A program made the position numbers and the translations under genes. Below are positions 1 to 5,492 of a stretch of DNA of 10,357 nucleotides, piece by piece (the first letter of the stretch is position 1; each line of letters opens with the position of its first letter). The notes beneath the pieces are model-generated. The model saw nothing but the letters and a program-made list of their open reading frames with translations. It did not search any database and had not been told where the DNA came from. Source of the DNA: an uncultured Collinsella sp. (GTDB taxonomy: Bacteria > Actinomycetota > Coriobacteriia > Coriobacteriales > Coriobacteriaceae); contig CAADUS010000241.1 in assembly GCA_900752275.1 (NCBI GenBank), forward strand, positions 1 to 10,357, read 5' to 3'.

Positions 1-13
1 AAGTCCTGGGCTC

Positions 14-50
14 GCACGAAGGCCACATTAAGTGGCCTTCGGCTCGTGCG
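14..50. repeat. Stem-loop downstream of aminotransferase
   Basis: A perfect 10-bp stem pairs CGAAGGCCAC (17-26) with GTGGCCTTCG (32-41) around the loop ATTAA. The flanks CGCACGA (13-19 region) and TCGTGCG (44-50) can form an alternative or extended outer stem. It lies about 135 nt after the aminotransferase stop, in a 185-nt edge region with no convincing gene. Neither strand has a T-tract after the stem, so it is not a textbook intrinsic terminator. It could be a transcript 3'-end stabiliser, a terminator needing Rho, or a dispersed repeat. The stem is certain; the role is inferred. Confidence 0.55.
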
Positions 51-185
51 GAATCTTCGAAAACCTTGCGCCCGGCCTTCGGCGGCGCGGCCTGCGGTGA
101 CTTTGGGGCAGCCCGGGTTTTCGTTGGCTGACGCCCCCACTCATAGTGCTTGAGTCGGTGGGCTGATGTGTTGCGTCCCGCTGGG

Positions 186-1322
186 CTATAAGGTCGAAAT
201 GAAGGTGGACAGGCGATTTAGGCCTTCGTCCAGATCTTGGTCGGAAACGCAGTAGCTTAAGCGGATGTGGCCTTCGGTTCCGAAGCAGTCTCCGGGAACT
301 AGGGCTACATTGGCTTCTTTGATGACTTTGATGCAGAAGTCTTCGCTGGTTAGGCCGAATTGTTTGATGCTCGGGAAAGCGTAGAAGGCGCCCGCCGGTT
401 CCACTACGTCGAGGCCCATGGCGTTTAAGGCTACGAGCACGCGTTCGCGGCGGGCTCGGTAGACTTTGAGCATGGGGGCTGGGTCGACGGTCAGGGCTCG
501 GGCTGCGGCGTCCATCTCGAAGGAGACGGCGCTCGATACTAGGTATTGGTGAGCTTTTGCGATCTCGGCGATGACGGGGGCTGCGGCTGCGAGCCAACCT
601 AAGCGCCAGCCGGTCATGGCCCAGGGCTTGGAGAAGCTCTCGATAACTACCGTCTGATCGCGAAGCTCCGGGTGACGCTGGGCAAATCGCTCGTAGCCGT
701 CCACGTAGACCAGGCGGTTATATACGTCGTCGCAGATTACGTAGATGCCCGTCTGGTCTGCCACGCGCGCCACGGCGTCGAGCGACGCCGCGTCGAGGAT
801 GCAACCCGTGGGATTGTTGGGCGAGCAGATGACGATGGCCTTAGTCGCCGGTGTCACGCAATCACGAAGTGCGTCTTCGTCAATCTGGAATCGTGCAGGC
901 TCTGTATCCAAAAAGACCGCTTTGGCATGATTGGCCACGACGATGCTCTCGTACAGGCCAAAGGCCGGCGTGGGGATAATGACCTCGTCGCCGGGGTTGA
1001 GCATAGCCATAAATGTTGCCGACAGGGCCTCGGTCGCGCCGTCGGTCAGGATGACCTCGTCGGCCGAAAACGTAAGGCCCGCGTCCCCCATGTAGGCAGA
1101 CAGCGCCTCGCGCAGGGCGGGGCGACCGTTGTTGGGCGGATAGTGCGTGTCGCCGCGGCCCAGCGCGGCGGTCACCTCGACGCTAATCACATCGGGCGTG
1201 GGAAAATCAGGCTCGCCAAGCGCAAGCGCGATGCACCCCGGATGCTGGGCGGCGAGCGCATTGATCCGACGGATGCCGGAGGGCTTGAGCGTGGCAAGCG
1301 AGGTATTCATGGGCAGACGCAT
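186..1322 (-). CDS. PLP-dependent class I/II aminotransferase (aminotransferase A-like)
   Basis: Fold-type I aminotransferase that should transfer an amino group between an amino acid and a 2-oxo acid in the cytoplasm; the substrate cannot be told from sequence. The 378 residues match the family's usual length of about 380-390. Visible motifs are LGEPDFPTP (35-43), YPPNNG (61-66), the CSPNNPTG loop (166-173), D198 and Y201 for the cofactor ring, SFSKPWAMTGWRLG with the PLP lysine K232, and IRLSY with R354 for the substrate carboxylate. The C-terminal block GLDVVEPAGAFYAFPSI resembles Bacillus PatA. The start at 1322 is backed by AAAGGA 6-7 nt upstream; M5 (1310) is the alternative. It is divergent from the gene at 1416. 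Codon use changes abruptly near residue 241: AAG/GAG/CAG dominate before it, and AAA/GAA/CAA with TTA/CTA after it. Family certain, substrate unknown. Confidence 0.93.
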   Translation of the reverse strand: MRLPMNTSLATLKPSGIRRINALAAQHPGCIALALGEPDFPTPDVISVEVTAALGRGDTHYPPNNGRPALREALSAYMGDAGLTFSADEVILTDGATEALSATFMAMLNPGDEVIIPTPAFGLYESIVVANHAKAVFLDTEPARFQIDEDALRDCVTPATKAIVICSPNNPTGCILDAASLDAVARVADQTGIYVICDDVYNRLVYVDGYERFAQRHPELRDQTVVIESFSKPWAMTGWRLGWLAAAAPVIAEIAKAHQYLVSSAVSFEMDAAARALTVDPAPMLKVYRARRERVLVALNAMGLDVVEPAGAFYAFPSIKQFGLTSEDFCIKVIKEANVALVPGDCFGTEGHIRLSYCVSDQDLDEGLNRLSTFISTL

Positions 1323-1356
1323 GGCGTTCCTTTCGTAAGGGTTGCACTAGGATAGC

Positions 1357-1371
1357 GCGGCGAGACGCCGC
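1357..1371. promoter_or_regulatory. Inverted repeat in divergent intergenic region
   Basis: The 93-bp gap between the two divergent genes (1323-1415) contains a perfect inverted repeat, GCGGCG-AGA-CGCCGC. Its position suggests an operator or a short 5' leader hairpin shared by the aminotransferase and the gene at 1416. On the minus strand a possible -10 (TATCCT, RC of 1349-1354) lies just beside it, but I see no good -35 on either strand. Such short GC-rich repeats also arise by chance in this genome type. Confidence 0.3.
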
Positions 1372-1415
1372 CAGACGGTGTAACCTAAACGGAAACCAAC
1401 CGGAAAGGAGGCGGC

Positions 1416-2075
1416 ATGGAGACGACCACACGCGACGATATACCAAAAACGCTGCATAACATCGCGTTTGTCAGTATTCCCGAGAGCGCCGATCTTGAGT
1501 TTTTGCTCTGGGACCTGCAGGATGCCATCGCCGCCTATGCCCAGCTTTCTGGCACCGCGCTCCCCCGCCCAGTCGACTTGAAGGCAAATGACACCGGTGC
1601 AGTCGATGGCATGGTGCTCGCTGTTGATGATGCATTTGACGATGAAGCGATGATCGCTGTCGAGCAGATACTCGATCGCCTTGGGAATACAGAGACACGC
1701 ATCTATGTCGTCGTCCAGGCCGCGTCCAAAAACAACAAGCAGGCGGACGAAGTCCTCGACCGCCTGCACCGGGCATGCATTCTACGTGACCTGCCATGGT
1801 GCGACGGCATTGTCATCTGTGCCGGCAGCGGCATCGCAGCGCTTCGCCATTTCCCACGCATGGGCGTCTTGCGCCGACCATTTTCGGAAGCGATGGATAA
1901 GCTTGTAGGCGCTGTGCGCATGGGCTGCTCCATCGAGCATGCGCAGCTGCTTGGCGGTGGCAATGCCGGTAGTGTCGATGCCGACGGCATGGTGCGCGTC
2001 AAGCCCACCGTGCCCGCACCGATATGGCATGTCATCATGAAACGCCTCGGCACCCGCGCCCAATCAGATATCTAA
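1416..2075 (+). CDS. Unrecognised alpha/beta protein, flavodoxin-like topology possible
   Basis: I do not recognise this 219-residue protein. It has no signal peptide or membrane segment, so it should be cytoplasmic. The predicted pattern alternates strands and helices: IAFVSI (17-22), an amphipathic helix DLEFLLWDLQDAIAAYAQL, GMVLAVDDA (about 65-73), a helix ending QILDRL, RIYVVVQAAS (about 94-103), a helix to about 120, then DGIVICAGSGIAALRHFP (about 130-147). This is compatible with a flavodoxin or NADPH-dependent FMN reductase fold, but no diagnostic phosphate loop is clear. The start is well supported by AAAGGAGG (1404-1411), 4 nt before ATG. It is head-to-head with the aminotransferase and converges with the glycosylase, with one base between the TAA stops, so no shared terminator fits there. 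That it is a real gene is quite certain; its function is open. Confidence 0.8.
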   Translation: METTTRDDIPKTLHNIAFVSIPESADLEFLLWDLQDAIAAYAQLSGTALPRPVDLKANDTGAVDGMVLAVDDAFDDEAMIAVEQILDRLGNTETRIYVVVQAASKNNKQADEVLDRLHRACILRDLPWCDGIVICAGSGIAALRHFPRMGVLRRPFSEAMDKLVGAVRMGCSIEHAQLLGGGNAGSVDADGMVRVKPTVPAPIWHVIMKRLGTRAQSDI

Positions 2076-2076
2076 A

Positions 2077-2640
2077 TTACAGGGCGGCCCAGTCAACGGC
2101 CTCGCGCCAGCGCTCGACAAGACGTTGCAGACGCCACGCCGCATTGGCGGGACTTGTCGAGGGCAGGACGATGGCGGGCAGCCCGGTGCGTTCTTGTAGA
2201 TAGCGCCTGTAGAGCCGGCCAGCTGTACCTCCGTTGCATATCACCTGCCCAATGGGGGCTGCGCCGGTAATGCGCTCGATATGTGCCGGCACAACGTTGC
2301 GAATGCTCGCGTCACTCGAGCCCTTAATGTCGCAGCTCTCAATCACATCCCATAGGGCTACGCCGCCGTTAAGCAGCATAGATCGCTTGACGGCAATGGA
2401 GGCATCGAGCGCCGCGTGCTCACCGCTTGCCAAAGGATCGCCCTCGTTGGGCGGCACAGGCACACCGAGGCACGCGGCCATCACGCGCCAAAAGCGATTC
2501 TGCGGATTGCCATAGTAGAAGGCATTGGCGCGCGAAAGCACCGAGGGAAACGACCCGAGCACCAAAACGCGCGAGTGCTGGTCGAACACGGGCTCAAACC
2601 CATGCTCAATATGTTGATAGCCCTCGTCGGACGCCGCCAT
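2077..2640 (-). CDS. DNA-deoxyinosine (hypoxanthine) glycosylase, UDG family 6
   Basis: Base-excision repair enzyme expected to remove hypoxanthine, the deamination product of adenine, from DNA. The 187 residues fit the compact uracil-DNA glycosylase superfamily. The first motif is VLGSFPSVLS (27-36), followed by FYYGNPQNRFW (41-51), whose N48 corresponds to the catalytic asparagine described for family 6 enzymes. A conserved ICNGG strand lies near residue 134, and the second active-site motif is LPSTSPANA (159-167). These signatures separate it from family 1 Ung and from the G:T/U-specific Mug family. It starts 3 nt after the amylase stop, with GAGG in the amylase 3' end about 10 nt before ATG, so it is probably co-transcribed and perhaps translationally coupled with the amylase. 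No functional link between the two is evident. The gene converges with the plus-strand gene ending at 2075. Confidence 0.88.
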   Translation of the reverse strand: MAASDEGYQHIEHGFEPVFDQHSRVLVLGSFPSVLSRANAFYYGNPQNRFWRVMAACLGVPVPPNEGDPLASGEHAALDASIAVKRSMLLNGGVALWDVIESCDIKGSSDASIRNVVPAHIERITGAAPIGQVICNGGTAGRLYRRYLQERTGLPAIVLPSTSPANAAWRLQRLVERWREAVDWAAL

Positions 2641-2643
2641 GAT

Positions 2644-4020
2644 CTAGGCCCTCAACAGATAGCGCACCTCGTAGGGCGCAAGCTCGAGGGTGCCCGTCAG
2701 CTCGACCGCGAGCGCGTCGTCGGCAAGCAGATCGACAAAGGAGCCGTTGAGCTCGCCGGCGCCAAAGGTGTAAGGCTCGCCCACGGCGTTCACCGCCACG
2801 AGCACCGTCGCGCCGTCACAGGCGCGCTCGAACAGCAGCTGCTTGTTCTGGATCACCACGTTGCGATAGGCACCGTAGTTGAGAGCACGGGTCGCCGCGT
2901 CGTCAGCCGAGCGCAGGTGCGCGAGCTGCTTGATGAAGGCCGTCAGCTCGTTGGGCGCAGGCTCATCGAGCGCAGGTCGCAGCGCCCAGTCGCCATCGGG
3001 GCCGCCCTTTTCGCCAGGAATCCCCCACTCGCTGCCATAGTAGACGCACGGAATGCCCGGCATGCCAAACAGCATGCCATAGGCGGGGCGCAGGCAGGAC
3101 TTGTCCGTCAGGATGCTCGCCAGGCGCGGCACATCGTGGTTGTCGACAAAAGACAGCAGGTGTTTGCCGCGGTAGATGCACCACGGGTCGCCGCCAAACT
3201 GACGGTGCAACGAGTGGGCGATCTCGAACATGTTGACCGAGTTAAAGCTGGAGTACAGGCCCTTGTAGCACTCGTAGTTGGTGCAGGAGTCGAGCATCTC
3301 GTCGTTGACGATCTGGTTGTAGTCGCCGTGGAGCGTCTCACCAATCAGCACAAAGTCGGACTTGAGCTCACGGGTAAAGGCGTGCAGGCAGCGCATGAAG
3401 TCGCGGTCGAGCATATAGGCGACGTCCAGGCGCAGGCCGTCGATGCCAAAGACCTCGGCCCAGTGACGCACGGACTCAAGCAGGTAATCAACCACAGCGG
3501 GGTTTTGCAGGTTGAGCTTCACAAGCTCAAAATGGCCCTCCCAGCCCTCGTACCAAAAGCCGTCGCCGTAGCACGAGTCACCGTCGAAGCTGATGTGGAA
3601 CCAGTCCTTGTACGGCGAATCCCACTTGCGCTCCTGCACATCACGGAAGGCCCAAAAGCCGCGACCGACGTGGTTGAAGACGGCATCGAGCACCACACGG
3701 ATGCCGTGGGCATGCAGCGTCTCACACACGGCGGCAAAGTCGGCATCCCTACCCAGGCGGCGGTCAATATGGCGCAGGCTGCGCGTGTCGTAGCCGTGGC
3801 TATCGGACTCGAGCGGCGGGTTGATGAGCACGGCGCCAACGCCGAGTTCCTGCAGGTAGTCGGCCCATTGGGCGATCTTCATGATGGGAGCGTCGGGATT
3901 GGGCGCGGCGTTGGCAACCTGGGCGAGCTCGTCCTCGGCAACGGGCGCGGCATTCTCGTGCGGAGCTCCGCAAAAGCCCAGCGGATAGATCTGATAGAAC
4001 GTCGTCTCGTATGCCCACAT
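2644..4020 (-). CDS. GH13 alpha-amylase family glycosidase, intracellular
   Basis: Glycoside hydrolase family 13 enzyme of 458 residues, expected to cleave alpha-1,4-glucosidic bonds in maltodextrins, cyclodextrins or glycogen fragments. All four conserved GH13 regions are present: DAVFNH (112-117), GLRLDVAY with nucleophile D199 (195-202), GETLHG with acid/base E228 (227-232), and FVDNHD with D296 (291-296). The start FYQIYPLGFCGAP is typical of the cyclomaltodextrinase/neopullulanase-like subgroup, but the extra N-terminal CBM34 domain of classical neopullulanases is missing. The last 80 residues or so look like the usual beta-sandwich. There is no signal peptide, so it acts on imported or stored glucan. 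The ATG at 4020 is chosen because GGGAGG lies 5 nt upstream and the family N-terminus begins there; the frame stays open to a TTG at 4140, but that stretch runs through a hairpin. A possible -10, TACAAT (RC of 4057-4062), has no good -35. The glycosylase follows after 3 nt. Exact substrate unresolved. Confidence 0.92.
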   Translation of the reverse strand: MWAYETTFYQIYPLGFCGAPHENAAPVAEDELAQVANAAPNPDAPIMKIAQWADYLQELGVGAVLINPPLESDSHGYDTRSLRHIDRRLGRDADFAAVCETLHAHGIRVVLDAVFNHVGRGFWAFRDVQERKWDSPYKDWFHISFDGDSCYGDGFWYEGWEGHFELVKLNLQNPAVVDYLLESVRHWAEVFGIDGLRLDVAYMLDRDFMRCLHAFTRELKSDFVLIGETLHGDYNQIVNDEMLDSCTNYECYKGLYSSFNSVNMFEIAHSLHRQFGGDPWCIYRGKHLLSFVDNHDVPRLASILTDKSCLRPAYGMLFGMPGIPCVYYGSEWGIPGEKGGPDGDWALRPALDEPAPNELTAFIKQLAHLRSADDAATRALNYGAYRNVVIQNKQLLFERACDGATVLVAVNAVGEPYTFGAGELNGSFVDLLADDALAVELTGTLELAPYEVRYLLRA

Positions 4021-4092
4021 AACAGCCTCCCAGAAATCCTTCACGCAACGCCACCCATTGTATGCCCAGCTTGTATCCTCTTCCCCAAAATA

Positions 4093-4159
4093 AGTTGCGG
4101 TGGAATAGTTCCTGCTTGGGTCTTCGGAGGCCTTAAACAAGAACTATTCCACCGCAACT
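4093..4159. repeat. 19-bp perfect inverted repeat between sotB and amylase
   Basis: AGTTGCGGTGGAATAGTTC (4093-4111) and its exact reverse complement (4141-4159) flank a 29-nt loop (4112-4140). It starts 15 nt after the sotB stop. On the minus strand the stem is followed by TTATTTT, so it could end sotB transcription; the plus strand has no T-tract. A 19-bp arm with a 29-nt loop is longer than a usual terminator, and the arms are more A/T-rich than neighbouring coding DNA. A dispersed palindromic repeat that doubles as a terminator is an alternative. The inverted repeat is certain; its role is not. Confidence 0.7.
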
Positions 4160-4174
4160 GATGAGGGAACGTGA

Positions 4175-5371
4175 TTAGGCGACGGGCTTGGCGCGACGGA
4201 TGGCCGGGAACATCACCGTGATGGCGAGGATGACGCCCACGACGGCGATTGCGCCACCTGCGCAGCCGATCCAGGCGATACCGGGGCCCGACACCACAGC
4301 GCCGCCGATCGCCGTGCCGGTGCCGATGCCCAGGTTAAACAGGCCCGAGAAGATAGACATGGCGACAGCCGACGAATCCGCCGGCGTGTTCTTGATGAGC
4401 TCGGCCTGGAACGCCACATTGAAGGCCGTGGCGCAGCAGCCCCATAGCGCGCAAACAGCGAGAACCGCAGCGAGCGACGATGCGGCCGGACCCATGAGCA
4501 GCAGGGCCGCCGGCACGCCGGAGAGCGTAATAGCCAAGAATGGGAAGCGATGCCCATCGAACAGGCGGCCAAACAGCCAGCTTCCGAGCAGACCAGAGCA
4601 GCCGAACGCCGTCAGCGTCATGGTGATGGCGCTTGCGTCGACGTGCGCGACCTGTGCCAGGAACGGCTCGATATAGCTGTAACCCGCGTAGTAGCCGGTC
4701 GCCATAAAAACCGTGACCGCGTAGAGCGCGATCAGGAGCGGGTTCTTGAGCAGCTCGGGCAGCTGTTTGACGGTAAAGCGCTCGCCCGCCGGCATAGCCG
4801 GGAACACCGCGGCCTGGTAGACGACCGCGATGGCTGAGAGGGCCCCGACCACGGCAAACGTCATGCGCCAGCCCACGGCCAAGCCAATGGCGCGACCGAG
4901 GGGCAGGCCAAAGATCTGCGCGATGGACGAGCCCGTAGCAATCATGCTGATGGCGAGCGCCGCATGGCGGGTGTCGACCAGGCGCGACGCCATGATCGAG
5001 GCGACCGACCAGAACACGGCGTGCGCGCAGGCAACCACCAGGCGCGCGCAGACTAAGATGGGATAGGTCGGCGCCAAGGCGGACAGGAACTGGCCCAGCG
5101 AGAACACGGCAAGCACGCCCAGCAGCATCCGCTTGAACTCGAAACGCGAAGCGAACACCATGAGCGGCAACGACAGCAGCATGACGCCCCAGGCATAGAC
5201 CGAGATCATGATCCCCGCCTGGGCCTCGGTGAGCGAGAACGACGCAGCAATATCAGTCAGAAGGCCGATGGGCATGAACTCCGACGTGTTGAACACGAAC
5301 GCACAGCAGGTGAGCCCGACGAGCGGGAGCCATTGCCTGAGCGTGATGCCGTCTTGCCTTGCCTGACTCAT
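4175..5371 (-). CDS. sotB: SotB-type sugar efflux transporter (MFS, DHA1)
   Basis: Inner-membrane proton-coupled exporter of the major facilitator superfamily; characterised SotB proteins export sugars such as arabinose and IPTG. The 398 residues form about 12 hydrophobic segments. Typical features are AFVFNTSEFMPIGLL (24-37, first helix), YAWGVMLLSLP (second helix), ARLVVACAHAVFWS (fourth helix), GLPLGRAIGLAVGWRMTF (fifth helix region) and YSYIEPF (seventh helix), all closely similar to E. coli SotB. The ATG at 5371 is preferred because GGAG lies 9 nt upstream; an in-frame TTG at 5386 overlaps that Shine-Dalgarno sequence. The gene is separated from feoAB by a 12-bp hairpin and appears to have its own promoter beside it. 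Next to an intracellular amylase it may relieve sugar overload, but drug efflux cannot be excluded because DHA1 members vary widely. Confidence 0.85.
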   Translation of the reverse strand: MSQARQDGITLRQWLPLVGLTCCAFVFNTSEFMPIGLLTDIAASFSLTEAQAGIMISVYAWGVMLLSLPLMVFASRFEFKRMLLGVLAVFSLGQFLSALAPTYPILVCARLVVACAHAVFWSVASIMASRLVDTRHAALAISMIATGSSIAQIFGLPLGRAIGLAVGWRMTFAVVGALSAIAVVYQAAVFPAMPAGERFTVKQLPELLKNPLLIALYAVTVFMATGYYAGYSYIEPFLAQVAHVDASAITMTLTAFGCSGLLGSWLFGRLFDGHRFPFLAITLSGVPAALLLMGPAASSLAAVLAVCALWGCCATAFNVAFQAELIKNTPADSSAVAMSIFSGLFNLGIGTGTAIGGAVVSGPGIAWIGCAGGAIAVVGVILAITVMFPAIRRAKPVA

Positions 5372-5404
5372 ATATAACGTCTCCAATCATTTTGAGCGGA
5401 GGCG

Positions 5405-5413
5405 ATTATATAG
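5405..5413 (-). promoter_or_regulatory. Candidate extended -10 promoter of sotB
   Basis: Read on the minus strand, the sequence after the feoAB hairpin contains TATATAAT (RC of 5405-5412), preceded by TGC (RC of 5413-5415). This gives an extended -10 (TGnTATATA) with a full TATAAT shifted by two bases. The best -35 choices, CTGACG or TTGCTG, fall inside the hairpin loop and stem with spacers of 16-21 nt, so the -35 is weak. The expected start site would leave a leader of about 30 nt with GGAG. No operator is evident. Confidence 0.5.
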
Positions 5414-5416
5414 CAA

Positions 5417-5451
5417 CGGCCCCGCATCCGTCAGCAACAGATGCGGGGCCG
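5417..5451 (-). terminator. Strong hairpin after feoAB, probable terminator
   Basis: CGGCCCCGCATC (5417-5428) pairs perfectly with GATGCGGGGCCG (5440-5451) around an 11-nt loop. It lies about 40 nt after the feoAB stop and is the only strong stem between feoAB and sotB. On the minus strand it is followed by TTGCTATAT rather than a true T-run, and the T-rich TTGTTTT precedes the stem. Termination is therefore likely from position and stability but not from a canonical U-tract. The distal arm runs directly into the sotB -10 region. Confidence 0.6.
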
Positions 5452-5492
5452 AAAACAATTCGATACACAGAGGTTGCGCCGTCAATAAATAA

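Noticed and set aside
28..597. Arg/Ser/Pro-rich open frame of 189 codons at the left edge
   Set aside because: Composition is that of an out-of-frame translation of the aminotransferase 3' end; most of it overlaps that gene.
4021..4140. N-terminal extension of the amylase to a TTG at 4140
   Set aside because: It would encode 40 extra residues from the palindrome, has no ribosome binding site, and the family N-terminus begins at the ATG at 4020 behind GGGAGG.
2416..4161. Long open frame of 581 codons on the plus strand
   Set aside because: It lies antisense to the amylase and glycosylase, both with intact active-site motifs; long shadow frames are common in high-GC DNA.
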